A DNA stretch of 64,000 nucleotides from Neostapfia colusana (lineage: Eukaryota > Streptophyta > Magnoliopsida > Poales > Poaceae). A program made the translations under genes and the position numbers. The stretch spans positions 60,877,900 through 60,941,899 of the forward strand of contig JASWHV010000002.1 in assembly GCA_030760725.1 (NCBI GenBank). Reading direction: 5' to 3'. The notes beneath the pieces were generated by a model, which did not search any database, was not told the DNA's origin, and saw only the letters and a program-made list of their open reading frames with translations. Shown piece by piece: positions 10,291 through 22,200 of this stretch. Position 1 is the stretch's first letter. Each line of letters begins with the position of its first letter.

Positions 10291-11020
10291 TGTCGGTATT
10301 TTCTCCACCGGCTAGTAATCATATGTCCCGCGTTTTATGTCCGGATGGCTAGCTAACAAAGACAATGATTTATACTACTTCAGACAACGTGTATTACGTC
10401 TAGTTCAGAGTGTTCGTCGGTCTTGTATTAGCTCAGGCGGTACGTGGAACCGAATTACAAGCGAGGCTTCCTCGTGTGCAAGAGAGTGAGAAAAGCCTAA
10501 GTGCTGTGCACGTGTCGGTGTGAAGTCGTCCTAGGGGAGATTCTAAGCCTCCCCTTTTATAGCACGAACGCTCCTACCTACCCACCAACTTCTAATAAAT
10601 AGGGTGGGGGTTTACATGGTGTGTCAGCGCCTGAGACGGCCCAATGCGATACAGGAGCGATGAGTACACCTACTCCGTCTCATCTATGGTCTACGTCTAC
10701 TTTCCGTCCTTGTACACCCGCACCGAGCGGGACGGGACGGATGGTGATGATGGCTGACATCGTGCTTGTCTTGTCATGCATGGCCTCCCACTCCGTATTG
10801 AAGTCCCTCTTATCGTTCCTTCACGTCAGTATTGAAGTCTTCTACCGGGCTCCATCCTAGATGGTTCCTTCTTTCGACCTTGTTGGACGTGGTCGGAGGT
10901 CGGTCGTCGCTTCCTGACCTTGGGGGTTGGATGCTTCCATGCCTCTGGTGGTCAGGGATCGGTTGCTCGCGTCCCGATCTCGGGGACAAGATTCGTAGTG
11001 GTTTTGTCCTGAGCCCGGGC
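10291..11020 (+). repeat. Probable LTR remnant, interrupted by element B
   Basis: Begins TGTCGGTATTTTCTCCACCGG, a form typical of gypsy LTR starts in grasses. It contains a TATA-like CCCCTTTTATAGCACG near 10550 and GC-rich sequence up to the start of element B at 11021. No partner copy or end is in the window; the 5 bases before B are CGGGC. The class is a guess from the terminus only. Confidence 0.35.
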
Positions 11021-11411
11021 TGCAACACCCCAAAACCTGTTAAGAGGGGAATTTAAAAATTTTTGGACGTATTGCATGTGGTGCAGAAATTCAAATTCAA
11101 ATTGTAATTCAAATTCAACTCAAAACAGAAAAGAAAAAGAAAAAGAAAAAAACAAAACCCTCCCGGCCAGTGAGCCGAAACCCACCAGCCGGCCCACCTC
11201 GCCCCCGCGCCAGCCCGCAGCCGCGCGCCCCGTTTTCCTCTCACTAACATGTGGGGCCCACCGTCGTCTTCCTCCTCGCGCGCGCGTTCGGCCGACCCGG
11301 GACTCCTCTCTCCCCCGAATCGAAACCACCCCGGATACCCGCGTATCCCAGCCGAATTTCGGTTCTGGACGACTCCAGCTCGATCCCAACCGAACGCCGC
11401 CCTTCCCCGGC

Positions 11412-11419
11412 TATATAAA
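11412..11419 (+). promoter_or_regulatory. TATA box, 5' LTR of B
   Basis: TATATAAA after CCCCGGC, conserved at 30894-30901 in the 3' LTR of B and as TATAAAA at 34372 and 41827 in element C. Confidence 0.75.
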
Positions 11420-13274
11420 CAACGGCATCGTCCCGTTTTTCGCCCGCGATCGGCTGTTTTTCCTCCCGGTGAGAACCGAAGCTCCGATCACCGTTTTCTC
11501 TCGATCCTTGCTCGGGTTCTCTGATCTAACGCGCCGATCGTGTTCCACCGCCTCCGGGGAATCACGCAGGTGCAGAAAACTCGGTGGTTTGCGCTTCAGA
11601 CACAGCGCCGATGAGCATCGCCGTGAATTCACCTCGGACCTCGTCGCCGACCACCTTCCAGGACCTCCGAGCTCAAGAAAAAACCCCGAGGTGAGATCCC
11701 CGACCTCCCCTCTACCGATCTATGCCATGAAATCCCAGTTTTAGGAAGAATAGACGAAGATCCGAAGTTTTCCGGCGAGATCGCCGCCTCCCGCCGCCGT
11801 GCGCCGACGGGCAGCGCCGCCCGCGCTCGGTCAGAGCGACGTGGCCGCTTGTGCGCCGTCTATTTTAAATCGCATGGTGGAATTAAAACCCGCGCATACC
11901 GGTTCGGTGATCTAATTTGAGCCGTCTGTTTTAAATCGGACGGTCCACGTCGGCCCCGCATTATTAAGACCGTGATTCTTACGCGCTACCCCCTAGGGAT
12001 CTCGGAAAATACGAGCTAGCCCCGGAAACTTCTGATCTAGCCCTTGGAACTTCAGAAATTCATGTAAATTCAATTAAAAATCAGTTTTAGCCCCTGGACT
12101 TAATAAAAATTTGCAAAACCCCTCTGTTATGCATAGTTAGGCCCCTGGAAATTCTTAAAATAATAAATTAGACCCTGTAGTAGGGTGAACTTACCTTTTT
12201 AACCCTATATGATATTCAATTTAGAAATTTGAATGTGTAACTAGGATTTAAATTTAAAAAGGAAATACAAACACATTGTAAATTCAAGTTTAAACTCTAC
12301 TAACACTTGGAAAACTTTAGAATGAGCTAAAAATAAATTTTAGGCTGAAATGAAATCTGTTTGGGTGTGTTCATGTTTATTAGTTCTAGGAACACATTTT
12401 TAGGTTAATAGATAATTTTGAAAATAGGTAAAATAGATTTAAATTAGTTCACATCAGAGGAGAAGTTCAAAAATATATTATTTAATATTTTATATCAGAA
12501 CCTATTCTGTTTAGATGAGGTGTCTTACTATTTTCATAATAAAGTTCACATTTAGGCATAGGAAATAAATCTGAAAAATATAGCAACTAGGTTTGCATAA
12601 CTAGAAAATGATAAATGAAGTTTCCAAATCCAAAGATTTCAGTTTAGGATTTGGTAGAAGATTTGAAAACCCATTTGGAGTAGGAAATTACCTTCCATGC
12701 AAACTTGGTAGCTAAAGAGGGTATTAAAGAATTTGTTTAAATTGGAAATTCATATATAGTGTGCAAACAGAAATCTGAATACAAAAGTTAGAAATAATAT
12801 ACATATGTTTAAAAGTGCATGTAGGCCAAAAATCAACACACATAGAGTAACCACAACCCTTAGAAGTGTGAATGACTTTCATAGGTGTGAAGGTGTGGTT
12901 TGTATGAAGTGAAAGTGTGAACTATGTCTTATGGATTGTTGTTTTCTTTTGCTATGTGTGATGGTATGATTAGAACCTGCCCCAGAGCAAGTTCTTCCCT
13001 TACAAGAACAAGACTTTCCATTCCCAGAGTAGCAGGAAGAAGGCAAGTGTCCTTGACCACTTTGATCCTATGCTAGGATGTGTAGATAGAATTATTTGCA
13101 TTGTATTGAAATATGAAACCCATGCTAGGAAGTTTCCCTAGAATTGCATTACCTTATTTTCCTTGTAGCTTGGGTTGTGATTTGCTTTATTACGTCATTC
13201 ATTCATATTACTTATGCTTAGCCATGCTTAGAATGGGATAAGTGGGATGTGATATCATCAACTTGTTTACCTTA

Positions 13275-13279
13275 TTCTT
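13275..13279. repeat. Target site duplication (left) of the copia element
   Basis: TTCTT, matched exactly at 23525-23529. The flanks join to an LTR sequence that is uninterrupted in element C (near 36232 and 43687), confirming the insertion. Confidence 0.95.
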
Positions 13280-14624
13280 TGAATGTGGCCTAGAGGGGGG
13301 GTGAATAGGCCTTTAAAAGATTCCTGCACACTTAATAGAGTTATCAGAAACTTGATTGACCGGACTAGTCCGGTTGTGTGGGCGGACTAGTCCGGTGTGC
13401 TGAATTATGTGAGTTAATTAAGTGTGTTTCAGAAATTGAATCTTTCAGCAGCGGAATGAGAACAACAGTTTTTATAAATTAAGTTTATTGTATGAATGCA
13501 CGTGCAAACTTATAAGAAACTCAATTGATGATTAGCAAACTAGTGATCTAATGTATCAAAATGTAAAGTAAATGAGAGACAAAAGACACAAATTTTTACC
13601 TAGGTTCGATCTCACCAAGAGATCTACGTCCTCGTTGAGGAAGTTCACACAGAGCCGGGTTCCTAACCCTTTCCCTCTTCAAGTCACCACAAAGGCCGAC
13701 TTGACTCCACTATCACGGGCAATCACCGAGTTTGTGGGGCTACCTCACAAGTTGAGGGCTCCCACGAGAATTACAATAAGAACGTGATCAAATACACTCG
13801 AAAATAGTACAATGCAGAATATGAGTGTAGAAGGATCAAACCCCAAGAGCTCACAACGAAAGAACGACGATCTCCCAATCAAGAATCCAAGTGTTCAATT
13901 GATTTTGATCTTTTTGCACTTTAGATGTGTGGGGAGATGTGTTTTGGGCTCCTGGGACAAGGTGGCGGCGCTAGGGTTTGTGTTTGCTGCAGTATTAGTC
14001 GTGTCTCACTTTCGGGAGGCCGTGGATGACCCATTTATATGGTTTCCAAAAGATTGTCGTTGTAAAACCTAATACCGGACTAGTCCGGTATATTATCGGA
14101 CTTGTCCGGTCTACTTCCAGTGGGTTAACCGGACTAGTCCGGTCTAAAACCAGACTTGTCCGGTGCTATATGAAGTGGGGTTCCAGAAAGTTCAGCGGAC
14201 TAGTCATGTCGCTTGGATGGACTAGTCCGCAGTCCTCTAAAGAGGACAACACAGACATGAGCGGACTAGTCCGGTCAAAAACCGGGCTTGTCCGGTTGCA
14301 TTCCAGTAGGCTGACCGGACTAGTCTGGTCCATGAACGGACTAGTCCGGTGTCCAGTGGATTTTAGTTGATTATTAGCCCCTTACCCTTACGAAAAGTCC
14401 TGAGCTCTTGGGATGTGTCTCTCACACACACCCTATACATTTACATCTAATTTGCTCTTCTAAATTCCACTAAAGTCTTCCTTTTCGGGCAGCACTTTAT
14501 TTTTCACCTTTTTGTGTGCACCGAGCTAGTTCACTTTGTTTGTCCTGCAATCATTTCGTTAGGATCTCATATGCTTGTCATCAATTCTCCAAAACCCACA
14601 AGGGATACCCTAGATGCACTTTCA
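13280..14624 (-). repeat. 3' LTR of the copia element (1345 bp)
   Basis: On the plus strand TGAATGTGGCC to GATGCACTTTCA, giving TG..CA ends. Near-identical to 22201-23524 apart from substitutions and a 21-bp unit (in 14318-14350) missing from the other LTR. Carries the CCGGACTAGTCCGG family. Confidence 0.95.
14074..14350. repeat. Cluster of CCGGACTAGTCCGG palindromes in the copia 3' LTR
   Basis: About ten spaced copies of the 14-16-bp palindrome ACCGGACTAGTCCGGT and its variant with CTTG (ACCGGACTTGTCCGGT), with spacers of roughly 8-35 bp. Two more lie at 13359-13374 and 13383-13396. The matching cluster in the other LTR is 22995-23250. Spacers are not conserved in sequence or length. Confidence 0.9.
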
Positions 14625-14640
14625 ATCTTCCCCTTTTTGG
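14625..14640 (-). other. Polypurine tract of the copia element
   Basis: On the coding (minus) strand CCAAAAAGGGGAAGAT lies directly before the 3' LTR start TGAAAGTGC; a good plus-strand primer site. Confidence 0.8.
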
Positions 14641-14992
14641 TGATTGATGACAACCATTTGAGATATCACAATTAAAAGAAAATTGATTTTTCATAACGTG
14701 TGCATATACGAGAATAATGAATAACAAACAAGAAAAACTTCTCTCATATACACACACCTTATGATGGGGTGCCTAACAAATGTGTGATCAACAAAAATGT
14801 GATGAACGAGGATAAAAGGTAACAACATAGATGTAAGCATCACACATAGGGTAAATAGTCATATTACAATAGTTTTAAAAATAAGTACAAGTCCTCGATC
14901 ATAAGTCCTCGATCACAAGTCCTTAATAACTTATCCTAGATAATCTCTCCCCCTTTGGCATCAAGGCACCAAAAAGGGAAAATCGAGTGGAA

Positions 14993-16580
14993 TCACTCAT
15001 TGTCGTTCCCACTTTCACTCTCAGTCCTATCTTCATCTTCCTCTTCACCTTGATCTTCATCATCTTGACCATGTTGAGGGTTAGCAGCTGAACCACCACC
15101 AAACCCAAGGGAGCTCAACTCTTGGTCAGTGAAGGTTGGCATTTCAGTGAAGTCTTCAGCCGAGTCCTCAGAAACCTCAAGTGACCCTTGTGGCTCAACT
15201 TCCAGTTTGGCACAGATGGCTTGGATGTTGGCTTTTACATATCTTTGATGCTTTTTCCTGGCCAATCTCTCTTCATGTTGCTTAACTTCAATTTTGCGGC
15301 AAGAGGCAAAGATAGAAGATAGCATCTTGAAGATGCCACTTGAGGATTCCCGAGTAGAGGAGGTTGCATGAGTGGTAGCTGCAGCCTCAGATCTTGGCTC
15401 CTCTTGAGCTCTTTTGGATCTTCTTTCTTCTCCGGGTGAGGCAGGAGCAGAAGGGGCAGAATATATAGTAGGCTTTTGGGGCCTAAGTCTAGTGTGAGCC
15501 ACATCCTTTACGAACTCCAATCCTGTCACTTTCTCGATCATGAACATTATGTAGGGTGCATAGCCGCAAGACCGGATGGGATTGATAGAGATATTGACAA
15601 TGTCATTGTAGATGTATTCAAACACATTGAATTTCCTCTTCTTGCTTATGACCTTCATTAATGTTCTGAGGGTGCCCTGAACAGTCCCTGCATCTCCCTC
15701 TTTGGGAGCTATAGTCTTCCTCAATATCCGATTGAGGACTACAAAGAAGGGCTTCATGTATTTTGTTGTTGGAGGTCTGAATGGCATTCTTGTATCATAG
15801 AGAAAGTCCAGCTGATCCTTCTCCAGTGGTTTCAGGTTGTGAATCACAAGTTCATTGTCCAAAGTATGCTCAAGATGAAGGATCCTTGCAAATTCTTCAT
15901 ATGTGACACTGTACTGAGACCCATGTGTCATCCAGATCATCCTGTCGTTGTCATCAAGAGCGAAGTAGAGAGTGGAGTAGAATTGCGTGATGACTTCATC
16001 ATTCCAGTCACACTGGAAAGAGACTAGTTCTTTTTTCCCATGAAGTTCGAGGGCTGCCACAACCTCCTGATAAGCTTGACATCTCTTGGACTGAGATAAT
16101 CAATATCAACCCACTGACTTTCGACAACGGGATGCTTCATCTTCTGATACACATGTTCATAGTAGTCAGCATGAAAATTACTCCAAAATCTGGGGTCAGC
16201 TGACTCTCTGGGCTGATTATACACTTCTATTTTTCTGAATATGTCAGCTAGTTCACCCCCTTTTCCAGCGTAATCATTATCTGAAGGTTGCCTGTTGCGA
16301 TGAACGGGGTTTTCATTTTTAGAGGCCCAATAGGGCCACTAGCAAGCCTTTTTCCTTTATTGAGAGTCCTCTTAGGTCCTGAGGAGCTCTCGGCCATAGC
16401 CTTCCCTCGAGGCTTCTTCACAATTACTTTCCTCTTCTTAGGCAAATTTTCGTCGGAAGGTGAAAAGTGGACATTGATATCATGTCTTTTCTTCATCACT
16501 CACTCCTTAGCTCTCCTCACTCTTTCACGTTGAACTTCTTCGTCAAGGTGAAAAGAGCCGTCATCTGAGCCTGAAGACAT
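14993..16580 (-). pseudogene. Extra ORF after pol in the copia element (env position)
   Basis: Read from the ATG at 16580 (MSSGSDDGSFHLDEEV). A stop lies near 16502, then a basic stretch (KKRKVIVKKPRGK). Shifts near 16255 and 16075 lead into the 355-residue frame 16060-14993. The main domain (FYSTLYFALDDNDRMIWMT, FARILHLEH, SCGYAPYIMFMIEKVTGLEF) resembles the 'putative plant transposon protein' family (Transposase_32-like), by my recollection. The C-terminus is highly acidic (about 40 residues of Glu/Asp/Gln). I see no signal peptide or membrane segment, so it does not look like a functional envelope protein. SIRE/Maximus elements carry an extra frame at this place. Function unknown. Confidence 0.7.
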
Positions 16581-17467
16581 GATGCCTGATAAGGAGTTCA
16601 AGGATTAGATGCAAATGGACTCATAATCGACTTCAAATGGGAACGTAGGGGTTCAAATGTCAGAGACCGGACTTGTCCTGTTTCAGAGAGCGGACTTGTC
16701 CGGTGGACCGGACTTGTCCGCATCTGTGCGCCGGACTAGTCCGGCCTGGCATAAGAACCCTAATGTTTCATTTGAATCAAATCTCCTATCTAAGGACACA
16801 AGGGCAGAAAAGTGGTAGGAATACATCTATTGAGGCAATGTACATCCTTTTGAAATCAAAGGAAACTAGCTAGAACTAGAAAAGTTGAGATTTTGGTTTT
16901 AGGGGGGAATTTACCAAGATTTGGAGATCCTCGTTGAAAGAGCAAGAGTCTATCCGGATGAGTCCGGAGAGTAGAATCCCCTCGTCGGGAAGAGGCTTTT
17001 TCACAGAGAAAACTCTGAGTTTGAGGGTTCAACCCGAAAATCACTTTGGGGGCTAGGGTTTGGAAGAGGAGAGGGAGAGCAAGTCTAATGAGGGGTGAGG
17101 GAGAGGTCTGGGCCAGCCAAGGGCTTATATATGCGATGGGCTGGACTAGTCCGGTCTATGTGGCGGACTAGTCCGAGCCCCTTGAAATGACCTAACCAGT
17201 TTCGTCTGTCCGGACTAGTCCGGTTGAAAATCGGACTAGTCCGTTTCCAACAGACCTGATACATATATAGATGATTAATAGTGATCCAAGGACAATAATT
17301 TTGCAAATAGTCTTGGTGATTACGACCAGTAGGCAATCAGCAATCAAACAATGGTCATAATCCACAAGATTTCTTCATTAAAATAGTTTTCTGAGTAGAA
17401 AAGGAGAAGAGGAGCATTTTTAACAATACAAAGGAACATTTTAAGTTGCAACCAGGTATGCAATGTT
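16581..17467 (-). other. Spacer between copia pol and the extra ORF, with palindromes
   Basis: Non-coding spacer of about 890 bp. It contains two clusters of the same CCGGACTTGTCCGG / CCGGACTAGTCCGG elements as the LTRs: 16666-16744 (four copies, mostly the CTTG form) and 17141-17243 (four copies, mostly CTAG). No other coding frame is evident. Confidence 0.7.
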
Positions 17468-20400
17468 TCAGGCCACATTTCGAGAGTCAAGAATGTTTAG
17501 CTCATTTCTTAGTTCACAAAAACTTTTCTCATCTAATGGTTTGGTAAAAATATCCGCAAGTTGTTTTTCAGTCCTAACATGTGAAGTAGCAATGTCACCT
17601 TTTAATGAATGATCTCTAAGAAAGTGATGACGGATATCTATGTGCTTAGTTCTTGAGTGCTCTACAGGGTTGTGTGCAATTTTTATAGCACTTTAATTAT
17701 TGCATAGAAGCGGGATATGACTTAGATTGTAGCCGTAGTCCCTAAGAGTCTGTCGCATCCAAAGTAGTTGCACACAACAACTACCGGCTGCAACGTACTC
17801 CGCTTCCGCTGTGGAAAGAGCAATGGAGTTCTGCTTTTTAGATGACCAAGAAACTAGGGACCTACCAAGAAATTGACAAATCCCTGATATGCTCTTTCTA
17901 TCGACTTTGCATCCTGCATAGTCGGCGTCGGAATACCCTATCAAGTTAAACTTGGATCCTTTGGGATACCAAAGGCCCAAGTTGGATGTGTGCACAAGGT
18001 ACCTTAGGATTCTTTTTACAGCAATTAAGTGACACTCTTTAGATGCGGCTTGAAACCTTGCACACATGCACACACTAAGCATAATATCTGGCCTAGATGC
18101 ACATAAATAATGTAAGGAGCCAATCATGGACCGATATACCTTTTGGTCCACATTTGGACCGTCTTCATTGAGGTCGAGATGTCCGTTGATGGCCATGGGT
18201 GTCTTGATGGGCTTGGCTTTGTCCATATTGAATTTCTTGAGAATGTCTTGTGTATATTTAGTTTGGCTTATAAATGTACCTTCTCTCAGTTGCATCACTT
18301 GAAATCCCAAGAAGAACTTCAATTCACCCATCACTGACATCTCGAACCTGTCTGTCATTATTTTGCTAAATTCTTCACAGAAGGACTTGTTAGTGGATAC
18401 AAAGACAATGTCATCAACATAAATTTGACATACGAATAAATGATCATCAAAATGTTTAGTAAAGAGTGTATAGTCAGCTTTACCAATTTTGAATCCATTT
18501 TGAGTCAGAAAATCTCTAAGGCACTCATACCAGGCTCGAGGAGCCTGTTTGAGGCCATAGAGAGCCTTACGCAGTTTATAGACATGGTTGGGATACTCCT
18601 GATCTTCGAACCCCGGTGGCTGCTCCACATAGACTTCCTCCTTTATCGGACCATTGAGGAAGGCACTCTTGACGTCCATTTGATACAACTTAAAATTATG
18701 GTGAGTAGCATATGCCAATAAAATGCGAATGGACTCAAGTCTAGCTACAGGAGCGAAAGTTTCATTGAAGTCCAAACCTTCCACCTGAGAATAACCTTTG
18801 GCCACCAACCTCGCTTTATTTCTTGTCACTACTCCATGTTCATCTTGCTTGTTCCGAAAGACCCATTTGGTTCCAACGATGTTCGCCCTTGGTCTTTCCA
18901 CCAGCTCCCACACTTCATTTCTTTTGATGTTGTTCAGCTTCTCTTGCATCGCAATCACCCAGTCTGGATCCCTAAAGGCTTTTTCTACCCTGTATGGCTC
19001 CAGAAAAGACACAAAAGAATAGTGTTCACAAGAATTTGCAATTTGAGATCTAGTAGTTACTCCCTTAGCAATATCTCCAATGATATTGTTGACAGGATGA
19101 TCTCTTTGCACACACTGATGTACTCTTGGGTGTGGAATTTGTATAGTTGCTTGTTCTTCATTGTCTTCATGTGTCATGTCTCCCCCTAGATCATTGCTTC
19201 AATGATCATCTTGATCTTCTTGACCTTCCTCAACCTGATCTTGTGTAGGAGCTCCCCCTTGATCATTGCTTCCTTGTTGAAATTCGTCTTGTGTTTCCTC
19301 TCGTGGTAGGATATCACCAAGTGCCATTTTATTCAGCGCTTCACATGGAGCTTCCTCCTTATCTAACATAAACTTATCGACTTGCTCCACTTGTGAGCCG
19401 TTAGTTTCATCGAACACTACGTCACGTGCTACTTCAACAAGGCCAGACACCTTGTTGAAGACACGATAGGCGTAGGCATTCGATTCATATCCGAGCAAGA
19501 ATCCTTCATCGGACTTCGAAGCGAACTTCGAGGCCCTTGGTTTCTTGTTCAGAATAAAACATTTGCAACCAAAAACTTTGAAATAAGAAACATTAGGCTT
19601 TTTACCCGTGAGAAGCTCATATGGAGTTTTCTTCAGTAGTCGATGAAGGTACAACCGATTTGTGGCATGACAAGCGATGTTCACTGCTTCTGCCCAAAAT
19701 CGGTCTGACGTCTTGTATTCATCCAACATTGTTCTCGCCATTTCGATCAATGTCTGTTCTTCCTTTCGGCCACCCCGTTCTGTTGAGGAGAGTAGGGTGC
19801 CGAGAATTCATGCTTTATACCTTCTTCATTGAGATATTCTTCAACTTGTGTGTTCTTGAATTCTGTCCCATTGTTACTTCTGATACTCTTTACGGTTGAT
19901 GAGAATTCATTCTGAGCTCTTTTCAAGAACTTCTTGAGGATTCCCTGAGTTTCTGATTTATCATACAAGAAAAATACCTAGGTAAATCTTGAAAAATCAT
20001 CAACAATTACTAAACTGTATTTGTTACCGCCGATGCTGATGTACGCAATTGGACCAAAGAGATCCATGTGGAGAAGTTCCAGCGGTCTAGCGGTGGTCAT
20101 CACATTCTTGGCGGGGTGTGGTGCTCCAACCTGTTTTCCTGCTTGACAAGCACTGCACAACCTGTCTTTTTCAAAAACCACATCCTTATGACCACGGATG
20201 TGACCACCTTTTAGAAGTTTCAGCAGATTTCTCATTCCAACATGGGCTAGCCGTCTATGCCACAGCCATCCCATGTTGGTCTTAGCAACCAAGCAAGTGT
20301 TGAGTTCGGCTTTATCTTTGTTGAAGTCAACAAGATAAAGCTTTCCCTTCAACAATCCCTTGAATGCAATCGAGCCATCGCTTCTTCTAAAGACGGTCAC

Positions 20401-20691
20401 ACCCTCATTAGTGAATAAACAGTTGTAACCTTTGTCGCATAGTTGAGATATTGATAAAAGATTATAATCTAGAGAGTCTACGTGTAAAACATTAGATAAG
20501 GTGTGTTGAGAGGATATTTCAATGTTACCACTACCAAGGACCTTTCCTTGGCTGTTGTCTCCAAAGTATATACCTTCACCTGGATCCTTGTTGCACTCGT
20601 ACTCCACAAACATACCTCTCTCTCCGGTCATATGATTTGTGCATCCGCTATCTAGTACCCACTTAGATCCGCCGGAGGAGTAAGCCTGCAA
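17468..20691 (-). pseudogene. Copia pol: protease, integrase, RT, RNase H
   Basis: Copia order on the minus strand. Protease DSGCTNHMTG near 20630; integrase zinc finger (HRRLAHVGMRN with H, H, C, C) near 20260-20130; integrase core 20090-19760; RT with YVDD (QIYVDDIVFVS) near 18415; RNase H with GYSDADYAGC near 17920 and TKHIDIRHHFLRDH near 17630. Lesions: gag-to-pol shift near 20695, TAG at 19980-19978 (for Trp in SRFTWVF), a 1-bp loss near 19755, TGA at 19201-19199, and TAA at 17695-17693 inside RNase H. The second integrase Asp is Asn (AAC at 19875-19873, RSNNGTEF); the Glu 35 residues later is intact (GVAERKN). It ends at TGA 17470-17468. Confidence 0.9.
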
Positions 20692-20698
20692 AATAGAA

Positions 20699-22147
20699 TT
20701 ATTCCTTGGTTTTGGGTACCCAAGCTTGCTTGGGTCCTCTCAGGTTAGTCACAAGAGTCTTGGGCACCCACACACAAGTTTTTAAGTTCTTGTGGCGTGG
20801 CCGTGTATATTTAGCAATGACTTTTCCATACTTGTTTTTCATGAGAACATAAGAAGCATCAAATGTACGGAACAGTGTTTGTAACTCAGATTCATGGGAT
20901 TTTTCTTTAACAAAAGTGATTCTATTCTTAGCATGATTAGTAGTAGACATGTGTTTGTTCCTGTCAAAACCAAGACCATCTTTGACATTGGGAGGTCTAG
21001 TGATCATATATGCACTTCGTGCATATTTGATCTTCTCCTTATCAAAGATGCCGTTTTGAGAAGAATGCATGTCATGAGAGGTTGAAGCATTAGAAATTAC
21101 ATTCTTCTTACTAGAGCAAGTGCAGGTTCTTATTGTTATCGAACTCATGTCTTTGGAGGAAGAGCTCTTGGAGGAAGAGGAGTCACTTTGTTTGAGCGAC
21201 TCAACTTGCACCTCAAGGATTTTGTTAACTTTTGACAAGTTAGCAAGTTCTTCCTTGATTCCAATGTGCGAGTCCTCTAACTTTGAGTAAGTTTCCTTAC
21301 TCAAGGCTAGCTCTAACTGAAGTGACTCATTCTTCTCTCTTTCAAGCTCAAGAAGCTTTTCAACTTCTTGATATCTCTTCCTCTCACGGATGAGCATATC
21401 TTCTTATCGGTTGACAAGTTCCTCCTTTTCAAAGATTTCGTTGGACAACGTTTCCATTTTCTTTAAAGCAATTTTACTTAGCCCTCTAAACATTTCTTCA
21501 TTATCACTAGAGCTATCAAAGTCATCAATGGAGGAATTTAGTACAGGAGGAGTAAGTCGAACCTTTTTCTTGCCTTCCTTAGTCATAAGACAAGTGTGGT
21601 TGTTCATGTCCCGTCGTCCCATGTTCGGAAAGAGTGTGGCTCTCATAGTTGGTTTCTTGACTGCGATAGTGGTCATCTCTTCTTCTTCATCGGAGGAGGA
21701 CTCGTCGTTTGAGTCCCACTCCTTCCCAATGTGAGCTTGATGGACTTGTCTTCTTTTTCTGAAATTTTTCTTTTCTTGAGATCTTGTTTCCTTCTTCTTT
21801 TTGTTTTCTTCATAAGTACAGTCCACCATGAAGTGACCATACTCTCCGCAGTTGTAGCAAGTGCGTCGAGCCTTAGATTTTCCTTTATCCTTGCTTTTGC
21901 CTTAATTGTTTGAATTGAGACGGTTGTAGTTGTAAGGATACCAGGAGTAGTCGTGATGACCACTCCCAGTCGTCTTATCTTCTTCTTTTCCCTTTTGTGC
22001 TAGCAGTTTCTTTCTCAGGAGTGCTTTTAGCTGCCTCACTTCTTCATCATCATGTGGGCTGTCTTTCAGCACATCGAAGGCTTTAGCTTCTTGCTCCTCC
22101 TCATTGATGTTCATCTTTGGGATGTCGTTGTTCTTCTCAGAGGCCAT
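20699..22147 (-). pseudogene. Copia gag remnant: nucleocapsid and coiled coil, capsid missing
   Basis: ATG at 22147, only 53 bp from the LTR. The frame gives an acidic start (MASEKNNDIPKMN), a basic stretch, a CCHC zinc knuckle (CYNCGEYGHFMVDC, near 21870), acidic Ser/Asp runs and a coiled coil (KLLELEREKNESLQLELALSKE, residues about 260-340). Stops at 21904-21902 and 21406-21404 interrupt an otherwise continuous frame that ends at 20699. The roughly 200-300-residue capsid domain (UBN2 type) normally found before the zinc knuckle is absent, and the 5' leader is very short, indicating an internal deletion or a derived non-autonomous form. Confidence 0.82.
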
Positions 22148-22186
22148 GATCTCTCCGAGATGTGAGTCTCTTTGATGGAGAACCTT

Positions 22187-22198
22187 GCTCTGATACCA
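22187..22198 (-). other. Primer binding site of the copia element
   Basis: TGGTATCAGAGC on the minus strand, two bases from the 5' LTR end; complementary to the 3' end of initiator tRNA-Met. Confidence 0.93.
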
Positions 22199-22200
22199 AT

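Larger units (their letters stand above)
11021..13279 (+). repeat. 5' LTR of element B, first part
   Basis: Starts TGCAACACCCCAAAACC at 11021; the partner at 30516 starts TGTAACACCCC. A GC-rich promoter region (11160-11830) with a TATA box is followed by AT-rich sequence. The LTR resumes at 23525 after the copia element; together the parts make about 3.42 kb. It carries exons 1 and 2 of the proposed LTR-encoded gene. Confidence 0.9.

Noticed and set aside
14074..14350. CRISPR-like spaced repeats
   Set aside because: Spacers vary from about 8 to 35 bp, repeats are short palindromes with two variants, they occur in both LTRs of a plant retrotransposon, and there are no cas genes.
13572..14370. 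ORFs in the copia LTRs (13572-13787, 13812-14072, 14026-14370 and partners)
   Set aside because: They are in the LTR on the strand opposite to transcription; the last is only the palindrome repeat read as GLVRSK-like units.
22187..22198. tRNA genes at the TGGTATCAGAGC sites (also 24698, 46392, 57774)
   Set aside because: Only the 12-base primer complement to initiator tRNA-Met is present; no cloverleaf flanks it.
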